DNA of 13,515 nucleotides from an uncultured Prevotella sp. (GTDB lineage Bacteria; Bacteroidota; Bacteroidia; Bacteroidales; Bacteroidaceae): assembly GCA_905373605.1 (NCBI GenBank), contig CAJPTO010000067.1, positions 1 through 13,515 of the forward strand, read 5' to 3'. The position numbers were made by a program, and so were the translations under genes. Positions 6,360 through 13,515 of the stretch are shown piece by piece (the stretch's first letter is position 1; each line of letters begins with the position of its first letter). Under the pieces are notes generated by a model. That model ran no database searches, had not been told where the DNA came from, and saw only the letters and a list, made by a program, of their open reading frames with translations.

Positions 6360-8168
6360 TTATTCCTCATACATCTTGTCGATAATCGCCTTATAGTTGG
6401 CCAAGATAACAGGTCGGCGCAGCTTTAGCGTATTCGTTAGTTCGCCATCCTCCATGCTAAAGTGGTGAGCGATGAGCGCGATGCGCTTAATCTGCTCGTA
6501 AGGAGCGAGCTGTTGCACGAGCGTATGAATGCGGTCGAGCATCATTTCGTGAATTTGGCGGTTGGCGCAAAGGTCTTCTCGCGAGTTGAAGTCAATGCCA
6601 TTGGCACGTGCATACTCTTCAACAAGCCTGAACTCAGGTACAACCAGTGCCGATACAAACTTGCGTTCGTCGGCCACAACGGCCACTTGGTCGATGTATT
6701 TGTCTACCAAGAGCAGGGCTTCAATCATCTGCGGAGCAATGTATTTGCCGTTCGATGTCTTGTAAAGGTCCTTAATTCGGTCGGTAAGAAACAACTCTCC
6801 GTTCTTGATATAGCCCGCATCGCCCGTTCGGAAGAAGCCTTCTTCATCGAAAGCAGTGGCGTTAAGGGCTTCTCGTTTATAATATCCCTTGGTTATTGTA
6901 GGCCCCTTGAGCAGGATTTCGTTGTTCTCGCCAATCTTAATTTGAATGCCATTGATGGGCCTACCCACGGAACCGAGGGTGTAAGGCTTGTCGGTGTGGT
7001 CGCAAGAAACGGTGGCCAGGCTCTCTGTTAAGCCGTACCCCACCACCATGCAAAGGCCAACGGAGTGTACAAACTCTTCCACTTCGGGCGACACTGTTGC
7101 GCCGGCGGTGGGGAAGATGTTGGCATTTTCAAGCCCCAATTGTTTGCGAACAAGGCTCAACACCGTGCGATTTAGCAGCTTATACTCTATTCTTAGGGGC
7201 AGTGGAGGGCGTTTTCCTCGGCTCAGATATTGTATGTTGTGGCGGTGTCCCACTTCCAATGCGCGCTTAAACAGCTTGCGTTGCATCGGCGAAGCGGCAT
7301 CCATGCGTTCTTTAACACCAGCATAAACCTTTTCCCAGAAGCGAGGAACCGACGACATGCACGTGGGATGGGTCTGCCGCATCGAGTCTTGTATCTCGTG
7401 TGGGTTGGTATTGATGATGAGTTGTGCGCCTTCAGAGAGCGACAAATACGACCAAGCGCGCTCAAAGATGTGGGTGAACGGCAAGAAACAGATAACCCTG
7501 TCGCCCTCGCCAACAGGCACACACTCGTCGTTTGCTTTCAATGCGGCGTGATATTGGCCGTAAGAGAGCATCACCCCTTTGCTGTCGCCCGTCGTCCCAC
7601 TGGTATAAAGGATGTTGCAAAGATCGTCCTCGTTGGCCTCTGCCCATCGTTTTTCCAATTCGCTTTGGCGTGGTAGGTTCTCGCCCAGCTTCAAAAAGTC
7701 GTCGAAATACAGGGCGTTAGGGTCGTGTGTGCTGATACGCACGCTGCGGTCGTACACCACAATGCGCTCTAACGAGGGGCAAAGAGCGAACACGCGATGA
7801 GCCTTATCGTATTGTTCTTGTTCGCCAACGAAGATGAAACGCACCTGTGCATCGTTCACAACGAATTGAACTTGCTGCTCACTGCTCGTTGCATAGAACG
7901 GTATTGTTACCGCCCGAACCCCATAAGCGCCGAAGTCGGTGTAGAGATATTGCAGGCAGTTTTGTGCAAAGACGGCAATATTCTCCTGCGGTTTCACGCC
8001 AAGGTTGAGCAAAGCATTGCTCACTTGCTTCACGCGCAGCGAGAAATGGTTCCACGAAATGGTTTTCCATTCGTCCCCACCGAAGTGTTTAAATGTCAAG
8101 GCTGGTGCATCGCCATACTTGCGAGCTTGCTCATGAATGAGTAATGAGAGGTGGCATTTGGTCTGCAT
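6360..8168 (-). CDS. Long-chain fatty acid--CoA ligase (AMP-binding, FAA1-like)
   Basis: This 602-residue ANL-superfamily enzyme would activate a fatty acid with ATP to an acyl-adenylate and then to acyl-CoA, feeding lipid synthesis or degradation in the cytoplasm or at the membrane face. Visible motifs are the phosphate loop YTSGTTGDSKGV at residues 188-199 (Asp-Ser at the usual x-Pro position), GYGLTE at 377-382, FRTGDAGYI at about 446-454, DRIKD at 463-467, and the C-terminal hinge and lysine region TSNGKYIAP at 471-479. Length and the TSNGKYIAP segment match the eukaryote-like long-chain ligases (COG1022) rather than E. coli FadD, so I do not give the symbol fadD. A TAnnTTTG box lies just upstream. 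Chain-length preference cannot be read from the sequence. Confidence 0.9.
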   Translation of the reverse strand: MQTKCHLSLLIHEQARKYGDAPALTFKHFGGDEWKTISWNHFSLRVKQVSNALLNLGVKPQENIAVFAQNCLQYLYTDFGAYGVRAVTIPFYATSSEQQVQFVVNDAQVRFIFVGEQEQYDKAHRVFALCPSLERIVVYDRSVRISTHDPNALYFDDFLKLGENLPRQSELEKRWAEANEDDLCNILYTSGTTGDSKGVMLSYGQYHAALKANDECVPVGEGDRVICFLPFTHIFERAWSYLSLSEGAQLIINTNPHEIQDSMRQTHPTCMSSVPRFWEKVYAGVKERMDAASPMQRKLFKRALEVGHRHNIQYLSRGKRPPLPLRIEYKLLNRTVLSLVRKQLGLENANIFPTAGATVSPEVEEFVHSVGLCMVVGYGLTESLATVSCDHTDKPYTLGSVGRPINGIQIKIGENNEILLKGPTITKGYYKREALNATAFDEEGFFRTGDAGYIKNGELFLTDRIKDLYKTSNGKYIAPQMIEALLLVDKYIDQVAVVADERKFVSALVVPEFRLVEEYARANGIDFNSREDLCANRQIHEMMLDRIHTLVQQLAPYEQIKRIALIAHHFSMEDGELTNTLKLRRPVILANYKAIIDKMYEE

Positions 8169-8188
8169 ACTGGCAATTTATTTGATTG

Positions 8189-8196
8189 CAAAGATA
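8189..8196 (-). promoter_or_regulatory. Bacteroidota promoter for the acyl-CoA ligase gene
   Basis: The minus strand reads TATCTTTG, matching TAnnTTTG, about 20 bp before the start codon. A TTGG at 8217-8214 lies 21 bp upstream (start to start), close to where a -33 element is expected. Transcription would start near 8182, giving a very short leader. Confidence 0.6.
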
Positions 8197-8263
8197 ATAT
8201 AAATCTGCTAAAACCAAGCTAACGCCGTGGATAATTTATGGTATACAGCCTTGTTCATTTATT

Positions 8264-8559
8264 ATTTAGTTGACGAGTTAACCAGTTAACGAGTTGACAA
8301 AGCCGAGTTTAGTTGACCAGTGAACGAGTTAACAGGTAGACAAGGCCGAGTTTAGCTGACCAGCGAACGAGTTAACAGGTAGACAAGGCCGAGTTTGGTT
8401 GACCAGTGAACGAGTCAACGAGTTGACAAGGCCGAGTTTGGTTGGCCAGCGAACGAGTTAACGAGTTGACAAGGCCGAGTTTGGTTGGCCAGCGAACGGG
8501 TTAACAGGTAGACAAAGCCGAGTTTAGCTGACCAGTGAACGAGTGAACGAGTTGACAAA
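8264..8559. repeat. 43-bp tandem repeat array (about 6.9 copies)
   Basis: The anchor GCCGAGTTT begins at 8302, 8345, 8388, 8431, 8474 and 8517, exactly 43 bp apart each time. The rest of each unit reads roughly rGyTGrCCAGyGAACGAGT, TAAC, and then one of two endings. Units 1, 2 and 5 end in CAGGTAGACAAr; the partial copy at 8264-8301 and units 3, 4 and 6 end in CGAGTTGACAAr. Substitutions are scattered among otherwise near-identical copies. There are no unique spacers, so this is a minisatellite and not a CRISPR array. Confidence 0.95.
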
Positions 8560-8666
8560 GGGCCTCCCCCTCCTTACGGAGCTCACAACAGTTTGCAGCG
8601 AAAGTGCGGATTTCCAGTGCAACGCACGCGATGGGAACGTGCTTGTTTGGCAGAAATTCCCCCTGC

Positions 8667-9878
8667 TTAGCTAAACTGGAACAAGCTTTTGCGCGCCAAC
8701 AGGCAAGCACCAGTAACGCCAGCCTTGTCTTGCAGTTTGGAAAGCACGATGGCCGAGTCGCGGTTAACCATGTTGAGCGAGTATTTTCGCACGGCACTCT
8801 TCACAGGTTCCAGCACCGAGTCGCCTGTTTTTGCCAGCGAACCACCGATGATAACCATTTCGGGGTTGAGCAAATTGATCAGCCCAGCCAAGTAACGGCC
8901 CAGCTTTTGGCCAATCTCCTCCACCAGTTCGATGCACAGCAAGTCTTCTTTGAGCGTGGCTTCGATGATGTCCTCAAGAGTAAGCGAGGCCTCATCTTTC
9001 ATTATCTTCTTGCTCAGCGACGTTTGCCGTCCCTCTTTCACGCATTGCAGCAAGTTTCGGTGCAACGCAAGTCCCGATATTTCTGTCTCCAGACAGCCGC
9101 GTTTGCCGCAATGGCAGAGCAACTCATTGTCGAAACACGGGAAATGGCCCAGTTCGCCAGAGAAACCCGACTTACCCATATACAATTCGCCGTTAATGAT
9201 GAGCCCACATCCGATACCCCAGCTAAGGTTCACGAAGATAACGTTTTTCTCTCCCTTCACCACGCCTTTCGACATCTCGCCATAGGTCATCGAGCGCGTG
9301 TCGTTATCAATGTAAACGCGGCATCCAATCTTCTCGGCCATGATGTCTACCAATGGTCGTTCTTCGAAATTGAAGTTGCTGAAGCTGTGTCCAATCTCGG
9401 GATTTACACGTCCTGGGATGTTCACGCCCACGTTCAGGATGCGTTCTTTGGCGATGTCGGTCTCGTTGATGAAGTCGGTAACGCAAGCACAAAGCTCGTC
9501 CAGCCCCTGTTGGGTGTTGGTGTGATGGTACGGCACGTCCATATCCAGCTTCACCAACTCGCCATTAAAGTTCATCAGTCCTAGGTTCAGTCCTCGCTTC
9601 ATGAGGTCTACGCCCACGAAGTAGCCCGACTCGGGCGCCAATCCGTAGATGGCGGGCGAGCGTCCCTTGCTGGTATCCATCTTACCGCAATTCATGATGT
9701 ACCCGTCTTCGCACATTTCTGCGATTACTTTAGCGATGGTGGGTACGCTTAAGTTCAGCTCCTTTGAAAGCTCGGGGATGGTAGACGAGCTGTTGTTCAT
9801 ATAATAGGAGATGATGCGTTTGTGCGTCATCGCCGATTTCGTGCCCCTTAATAGATCGTTTAATAACATGCGTGCCAT
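8667..9878 (-). CDS. ROK-family transcriptional regulator (NagC/XylR type)
   Basis: From ATG 9878 the protein is 403 residues long. An N-terminal winged helix-turn-helix (about 14-75, with STIPELSKELNLSVPTIAKV at 32-51) is followed by a ROK sugar-kinase-like domain. The zinc motif C-x-C-G-x-x-G-C-x-E is intact (CHCGKRGCLE, 255-264), as is the catalytic-type Asn-Asp (IDNDTRS, about 190-196). However, the phosphate loops are degraded: the usual DxGxT reads VDLMKRG at about 90-96, and the second loop reads NLSWGIGCG (217-225) instead of a GTGIGxG form. This points to a sugar-responsive regulator rather than an active kinase. The frame extends 18 residues upstream to a TTG at 9932, but that start overlaps the -7 promoter box, so 9878 is preferred. 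The gene is divergent from a secreted-protein gene. Its target sugar and operon are unknown. Confidence 0.87.
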   Translation of the reverse strand: MARMLLNDLLRGTKSAMTHKRIISYYMNNSSSTIPELSKELNLSVPTIAKVIAEMCEDGYIMNCGKMDTSKGRSPAIYGLAPESGYFVGVDLMKRGLNLGLMNFNGELVKLDMDVPYHHTNTQQGLDELCACVTDFINETDIAKERILNVGVNIPGRVNPEIGHSFSNFNFEERPLVDIMAEKIGCRVYIDNDTRSMTYGEMSKGVVKGEKNVIFVNLSWGIGCGLIINGELYMGKSGFSGELGHFPCFDNELLCHCGKRGCLETEISGLALHRNLLQCVKEGRQTSLSKKIMKDEASLTLEDIIEATLKEDLLCIELVEEIGQKLGRYLAGLINLLNPEMVIIGGSLAKTGDSVLEPVKSAVRKYSLNMVNRDSAIVLSKLQDKAGVTGACLLARKSLFQFS

Positions 9879-9929
9879 ATATTCTATATACAATAATCTT
9901 AGGTTGCTGGCCTTAACTGCCACAACATG

Positions 9930-9937
9930 CAAACTTA
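9930..9937 (-). promoter_or_regulatory. Bacteroidota -7 promoter box for the ROK regulator
   Basis: The minus strand reads TAAGTTTG, a match to TAnnTTTG, predicting transcription from about 9923 and a leader of about 45 nt to the start at 9878. Its position argues against the upstream TTG start at 9932. The 9879-10096 region between the divergent genes is AT-rich and would also be the place for autoregulation by the ROK protein, though I see no clear operator. Confidence 0.55.
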
Positions 9938-10065
9938 CGAAAAATATTTCATACTCGGTGTTTTATTAATAAAAAGAGTGTTTCCGTTTTACACTTTATA
10001 ACAAACGTTTTACTTGTGGCAGGTAAAAATAGCTTCTTCCATCGATAATTGTGGTTATTTTTGCT

Positions 10066-10073
10066 TACCTTTG
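10066..10073 (+). promoter_or_regulatory. Bacteroidota -7 promoter box for the secreted protein gene
   Basis: The plus strand reads TACCTTTG, matching TAnnTTTG. Transcription would start near 10079, on top of the upstream ATG at 10079, which makes the ATG at 10097 the better start. No TTTG sits at the expected -33 distance. Confidence 0.55.
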
Positions 10074-10096
10074 CATTCATGAACAGGCTTAACATC

Positions 10097-10606
10097 ATGA
10101 TTAAATGTATTTTTGCGGCAATGTTCGCACTTTTCATCTCGGCCACAGCACACGCCGGCAGCGATGCCGACATTCAAGGCGTGGCCTTTGGCACGAACTA
10201 CGAAACGGCTCTCGAAGAAATCAAGGGACAGTTTGGCACGCCAACAGCCATTAACGACAAGCAAATAGAATATCGCAACATGGTTTTCAAGGGCGTGAAG
10301 TTCGAGAAGGTGACGTTTAACTTTCAAGCCGACAAGGAAGGCAACACGTATTTCAGCGAAGCGCGCTTCACTTCGCGCCCCGTCAACAGGAAAGATGCGC
10401 TCAAAGACGTTGAAGCACTGGCTAAGACGATGGACAAAGACTATCCAGGAGTAACAATCGACTGGGAAGACGGCAGCATACCATTCTACAAGGGCGGCTC
10501 GTCGCCCATAGAGAGCAACTACCTCTTCACGGTTTGCATCTATCCAACGGGCAATGCCTACACAACGGTTTTGCGATATGGGCCTTTACCATACGTAAAA
10601 GATTAG
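10097..10606 (+). CDS. Small secreted protein of unknown function
   Basis: From ATG 10097 the product is 169 residues long. It starts with a clear signal peptide (MIKCIFAAMFALFISATAHA, likely cleaved after AHA at residue 20), with no lipobox cysteine at the cleavage site. The mature part is about 149 residues, hydrophilic and mixed. It begins with GVAFGTNYETALEEIKGQFG, a pattern seen in many Bacteroidota periplasmic proteins where a short repeat unit compares an expected and a measured coefficient, followed by beta-rich segments (VKFEKVTFNFQ, TYFSEARFTSRP) and a C-terminal strand YTTVLRYGPLPYVKD. I do not recognise a named family. The in-frame ATG at 10079 would add six residues but sits at the predicted transcription start. 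The gene is divergent from the ROK regulator, which could suggest shared control, but that is only position. Confidence 0.8.
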   Translation: MIKCIFAAMFALFISATAHAGSDADIQGVAFGTNYETALEEIKGQFGTPTAINDKQIEYRNMVFKGVKFEKVTFNFQADKEGNTYFSEARFTSRPVNRKDALKDVEALAKTMDKDYPGVTIDWEDGSIPFYKGGSSPIESNYLFTVCIYPTGNAYTTVLRYGPLPYVKD

Positions 10607-10661
10607 CTTGTAGCACCAGCCCGTCACCCAAGGCATCCCCACTACGTTCGAAACAAGTCAC

Positions 10662-10707
10662 AACGCCCCACTTCTGCCGCGCATCAAGCACGAAGAAGCG
10701 GGGTGTT
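10662..10707. repeat. Imperfect hairpin downstream of the secreted-protein gene
   Basis: Arms AACGCCCCACTTCT (10662-10675) and AGAAGCGGGGTGTT (10694-10707) pair over 14 positions with one wobble and one mismatch on either strand, around an 18-nt loop. Further out CCAAGG (10628-10633) faces CCTTGG (10723-10728). There is no following T-run. It may act as a transcription end for the convergent genes or be a relic of a palindromic element. Confidence 0.6.
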
Positions 10708-10743
10708 GCCGTTACAACGCATCCTTGGCAGGCTCTAAAACCC

Positions 10744-11028
10744 CGCACAAAAGTCCATTCTTTCTTTCATTTTTTGCTCTCTTCTGTCTTTTCACAGTCA
10801 ACAGGCATCCTCGGATCACGCCTCCAGCTGCATAACTTGCTATGCTTTTTCAATCGCGAACAAGCGTTGTCCAGCTAAAAGCGAACGCACAAAAGTCCAT
10901 TCTTTCTTTCATTTTTTTGCTCTCTTCTGTCTTTTCACAGTCAACAGGCATCCTCGAATCACGCCTCCAGCTGCATAACTTGCTATGCTCCTTCAATCGC
11001 GAACAAGTGTTGTCCAGCTAAAAGCGAA
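10744..11028. repeat. Direct tandem duplication, about 142 bp x 2
   Basis: Copy 1 spans 10744-10885 and copy 2 spans 10886-11028. They begin with CGCACAAAAGTCCATTC and end with GTCCAGCTAAAAGCGAA. They differ by only one extra T in a T-run and four substitutions (CGGATC/CGAATC, CTTTTT/CTCCTT for two changes, AGCGTTG/AGTGTTG). Each copy contains a pyrimidine tract of about 40 nt and a small hairpin GCATA-ACTTGC-TATGC. Neither copy is coding. Confidence 0.93.
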
Positions 11029-11119
11029 AATACAGCAAAGGCAATTTCCGGAACCAGCCATTTGACAATTGCACATTTTCACCTAACGGCAGCAACATCA
11101 TTCAGCCGCGCCCAGCATT

Positions 11120-11320
11120 TCAGCCGCCGCGTGACCGAGAAGAGCCAGTAGGCTCCAAAACATCCCCGTCTTCGTCGTCATCAAAGTAGTTCTCCTTACT
11201 ATCTATTTCCTCGCCAGGGTTGTATGGGCCACCAACGCCAGGACTAGCACCAATCATCAGCTGTTCAGTGGAAAGGTCAATACCCCACACGTGGGGTTCA
11301 GCGTATTTTTTTCTTCTCAT
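11120..11320 (-). CDS. Small acidic protein downstream of the BspA-like gene
   Basis: From ATG 11320 the product is 66 residues long. It has a basic start (MRRKKYAEPHVWGIDLS), a middle with LMIGASPGVGGPYNPG, and an acidic tail (SKENYFDDDEDGDVLEP) ending in SRSRGG. There is no signal peptide or membrane helix. Short proteins with this plan, a basic start with a Tyr/Pro-x-val/trp stretch and then an Asp/Glu-rich tail, are often found beside large surface proteins in Prevotella, with no assigned function. It starts 36 bp after the stop of the BspA-like gene in the same direction, so it is probably co-transcribed. The frame extends nine residues further to 11347, an alternative start. Assignment as a gene is likely but not proven. 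Confidence 0.62.
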   Translation of the reverse strand: MRRKKYAEPHVWGIDLSTEQLMIGASPGVGGPYNPGEEIDSKENYFDDDEDGDVLEPTGSSRSRGG

Positions 11321-11356
11321 GGTAATAAGTATTATTCTCAAGGCCATAAAGCGGCG

Positions 11357-13515
11357 TCACCTAACGATAATTTTCTTGCCATTGCGTATGTACACCCCTT
11401 TCTTTGGATTGCTTACGCGCTGTCCATTAAGGTTAAAGAAAACATCGTTGCCCCTGTCGGGTTCATCAACAGCCACGTCATCGATGGCAGTGGCGACGCC
11501 ATCGCCGAAGTCTAACATCAGTTTTGCCCCTGCGCCAGCACCTTCCAGCTTAAGATAAGCCTTGTGAACAGGGAAATTAGTTATCTTCGACTGGGCTATT
11601 CCGAACACCCCTTTTTGCAAAACGTAGACCGGCGATGCAGACGAAGCCTCTATGTCCGCATTACGGCATGTAACACCATGCATCACGTTATTGGTGACGT
11701 TGTAAGTAACGGCGTCATTCTCACCGATGGTGTAATATAGGTTGCCGCCAGTGTTGTCATTTCCTTTCTTGATGATTTTCAACAGCACCCCAGTGTTTGC
11801 CGGGACGTAAGCATACGAGTTGCCGACTCCTCCATGTTTGTCGATGCTTGTCATTCGTATGTGGTGTGTGGCCGAGCCATAGTCGCCCCCACCCTTCAAT
11901 ATTTTGGAGCCAGCCACAAAGGCAGCCACGGCCATGTCACCATGTGTTTCATTAAACTCCCCGAAATCCACGTCAAACTCGCGAGCGAACGTACTGTACT
12001 TGTTTTTCACTTGCACGTCGGTGATGCGATATTCTATCTGCGATGTGAAATTAAATGGGCTCACCACCTCTTTCTTCAAATGCACATTGTACACATGCTT
12101 TGTCCAATTGGTACGATACACTTCCAAGGCCGACTTCTTAACATATATCTTGGCATCGCTTGCAAACTCATTGTAGCTGTTTCCTGTTTCGTCAAGCGCG
12201 AAGCGTGTTGTGCCAAGCATTTCTTTTGTTGGCTCGCTTTCGATGAAGAACACCCGTTTCAAATTCTTGCTCTTAGCCACAAAGGCCTTTGCCCCGATGT
12301 ACTTCACATGTTTGCGCACCACAACCTCTTGCAAGCTAGCGGGAGCGTTTTCAAATGCAAAGTCGCCGATGAGATTTACCTCATAGGGTTTGCCTTTATA
12401 TTCGATAGTGGTGGGCAAGATGAAGGTATGGTCTGTGGAGGTGGTGCTAAGCAAGTCCACTGCCTTTTCCGACACGGCGATATATTCTTCGGTAGCATGG
12501 CCGAACGAAGGGCTTATCGATGCGAACTTATTGTAAAAGCTATTCGACTGATACTGCCCCAGCTTGTCTTTTCTCACATAGATGTTGATTTTGCCGAAAG
12601 GCTTTACGGCCAAAGGGTCGGCATCGAAAGACATGTCGTTCTCGCCCTGCATGATTTTCGAGGGGTCTATCATCTCATCGCACAAGAAAGTTACGGTATT
12701 CAGGTTGTCGCACAGGCCAAAAGCCCGCTTGCCGATAGTCTTCACCTTGTTGGGGATGGTTACGTTGGTCAGCTTTTTGCAGTCGTAGAACGCATACTCT
12801 CCAATGGCAGTGATGGAAGGCGGCAACAACGTGAAGTGGTCGTTGGCCTTTCCCGTGGGGAATATCTTCAATGTTTCCTTGTCTTTTGAGAGCAGGTAGC
12901 CGTCAATGCTGGAATACTTGGCATTATCCCTGTCAACGTTGATGTCGATGAGGTTTGTGCATTGCTTGAAGGCCTCAGGACTGATGTCGGTCGTTGTTTT
13001 CGTGATGTTGATTTCAGTCAAGGCCTCGCACTTCATGAAAGCCTCGCGTTCTATCTTTGTCACATTCTTGGGGATGTTGATGGTCACGATGCCGCAATCG
13101 GCAAAAGCCCCCTCTCCAATCTTGGCAATCTCCGCATCGGGGTCGAAAGTTACGGTTTTCATGTTGCTGCAACCCCTGAACGCGTTGCTCTCGATGTTGG
13201 TAACAGACTTGGGTATGGCGAACGACTCCAGTGCGGTAAGGTTGGCAAACACGTCTTTGGCTATCTTCGTGAGCGTGCAACTGCCCAAGAAGTTGAAGGC
13301 CTTGAGCTTCTTGTTGGTGAAAAAGGCGTTGGGCCTGATTTCTGTCAGCAAGGAGCCGTCGGGCACATTGATTACTTCGAGGTTGTCGCATTGGTGGAAG
13401 ATGCGTTCCACCACAGAGAGTCTTTTGGGCAATGTCACCTTCACAAGGCTCTGGCAGTCTCTGAAGGCATAATCGCTGATGACGCTAACCTTGGAGTTTT
13501 TGCTGAAAATAATGT
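11357..13515 (-). CDS. BspA-like leucine-rich-repeat surface protein, 5'-truncated by the window
   Basis: The frame is open to the window edge, so the start lies outside; 718 residues are visible. The N-terminal part carries TpLRR/BspA-type (LRR_5) repeats of about 23 residues with the pattern I-x-x-x-AF-x-x-C-x-x-L-x-x-V-x-I-P, for example VISDYAFRDCQSLVKVTLP, KIGEGAFADCGIVTINIP, KIEREAFMKCEALTEINI and AIGEYAFYDCKKLTNVTIP. A single-copy linker with INIYVRKDKL-type text and a second repeat region (LIGDFAFENAPASLQEVVV) follow. A beta-rich C-terminal module then carries FNFTSQIEYRITDVQVKNKY, and the tail reads FFNLNGQRVSNPKKGVYIRNGKKIIV. BspA-type proteins of oral Bacteroidota bind fibronectin and fibrinogen. 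The tail resembles the C-terminal domains common on Bacteroidales surface proteins, but T9SS sorting is not proven. The signal peptide would be outside the window. Confidence 0.9.
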   Translation of the reverse strand, partial: IIFSKNSKVSVISDYAFRDCQSLVKVTLPKRLSVVERIFHQCDNLEVINVPDGSLLTEIRPNAFFTNKKLKAFNFLGSCTLTKIAKDVFANLTALESFAIPKSVTNIESNAFRGCSNMKTVTFDPDAEIAKIGEGAFADCGIVTINIPKNVTKIEREAFMKCEALTEINITKTTTDISPEAFKQCTNLIDINVDRDNAKYSSIDGYLLSKDKETLKIFPTGKANDHFTLLPPSITAIGEYAFYDCKKLTNVTIPNKVKTIGKRAFGLCDNLNTVTFLCDEMIDPSKIMQGENDMSFDADPLAVKPFGKINIYVRKDKLGQYQSNSFYNKFASISPSFGHATEEYIAVSEKAVDLLSTTSTDHTFILPTTIEYKGKPYEVNLIGDFAFENAPASLQEVVVRKHVKYIGAKAFVAKSKNLKRVFFIESEPTKEMLGTTRFALDETGNSYNEFASDAKIYVKKSALEVYRTNWTKHVYNVHLKKEVVSPFNFTSQIEYRITDVQVKNKYSTFAREFDVDFGEFNETHGDMAVAAFVAGSKILKGGGDYGSATHHIRMTSIDKHGGVGNSYAYVPANTGVLLKIIKKGNDNTGGNLYYTIGENDAVTYNVTNNVMHGVTCRNADIEASSASPVYVLQKGVFGIAQSKITNFPVHKAYLKLEGAGAGAKLMLDFGDGVATAIDDVAVDEPDRGNDVFFNLNGQRVSNPKKGVYIRNGKKIIVR

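Larger units (their letters stand above)
8169..8666. other. Noncoding stretch with a 43-bp array
   Basis: About 500 bp between the ROK regulator and the acyl-CoA ligase gene. It holds the ligase promoter (8189-8217) and the 43-bp tandem array (8264-8559). About 100 bp of unremarkable sequence follows the ROK stop, with a weak CTCC/GGAG hairpin near 8570. No credible coding frame is present; frames that cross the array are carried by the repeat itself. Confidence 0.6.
10607..11119. other. Noncoding convergent region with hairpin and duplication
   Basis: About 510 bp between the secreted-protein gene (+) and the small acidic protein gene (-). It holds an imperfect long hairpin (10662-10707) inside a larger partial palindrome, and a 142-bp direct tandem duplication (10744-11028). 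From 11029 to 11119 I see nothing special apart from two GCGGCTGAA-like words on the minus strand. Frames crossing it are not supported. Confidence 0.6.

Noticed and set aside
8264..8559. CRISPR array
   Set aside because: The 43-bp units are directly adjacent without unique spacers, and no cas genes are present; the same holds for the 44-bp array.
8501..8797. 98-residue minus-strand open frame
   Set aside because: It overlaps the 3' end of the ROK gene and ends in the 43-bp array; composition is not protein-like.
8604..9584. 326-residue plus-strand open frame
   Set aside because: It is antisense to the ROK regulator, which has clear HTH and ROK motifs; the long frame follows from codon bias of that gene.
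10534..10878. 114-residue plus-strand open frame
   Set aside because: It overlaps the secreted-protein gene in another frame and continues through noncoding sequence and one copy of the 142-bp duplication only.
11281..11297. CCCCAC-AC-GTGGGG inverted repeat as a regulatory hairpin
   Set aside because: It lies inside the small acidic protein frame (PHVWG), where codons explain it.
11834..12889. 351-residue plus-strand open frame
   Set aside because: It is antisense to the BspA-like repeats, and repeated codons in that gene keep the opposite frame open.

Overview
The window comes from the Bacteroidota, most likely Prevotella or a close relative. The evidence is: (i) several genes are preceded by the Bacteroidota -7 promoter box TAnnTTTG and lack Shine-Dalgarno-type leaders; (ii) it carries a BspA-type leucine-rich-repeat surface protein with a small acidic protein directly downstream; (iii) the housekeeping proteins (dGTPase, RF2, ROK regulator, NSS transporter, membrane-anchored helix-hairpin-helix protein) read like Bacteroidales versions. 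The species call is inference.

Layout, left to right. 1-807 (+) is the C-terminal part of a dGTPase gene with a strong hairpin terminator just after it. Facing it on the minus strand are a membrane-anchored helix-hairpin-helix protein (914-1825) and an NSS-family sodium-dependent transporter (1901-3262). A short divergent promoter region separates the transporter from a VanZ-like membrane protein (3447-3872, +), whose 3' end overlaps by 50 bp that of a convergent CYTH-domain protein (3823-4323, -). Upstream of CYTH lie a 56-nt long-stem hairpin (4347-4402) and a 45-residue single-pass membrane protein (4418-4555, -). A noncoding stretch with a 44-bp tandem repeat follows, then prfB (5064-6182, -), a long-chain acyl-CoA ligase (6360-8168, -), a 43-bp tandem repeat array (8264-8559), and a ROK-family regulator (8667-9878, -). 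The ROK gene is divergent from a small secreted protein of unknown function (10097-10606, +). The last noncoding stretch holds an imperfect hairpin and a tandem duplication of about 142 bp (10744-11028). It ends at a minus-strand pair: a small acidic protein (11120-11320) downstream of the BspA-like surface protein (11357-13515, cut by the window edge).

Most of the window is ordinary housekeeping and accessory content of a Bacteroidales chromosome. I found no defence island, phage, insertion sequence, CRISPR array, tRNA or rRNA. The most interesting material is noncoding: three tandem-repeat loci, two of them with almost the same period (44 and 43 bp) but different sequence, and a long-stem hairpin between two co-oriented genes. 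Among the genes, prfB lacks the programmed frameshift site and carries SPY where RF2 usually has SPF, and the ROK protein has degenerate kinase motifs. The surface protein and its small acidic partner form the likeliest little-described unit.
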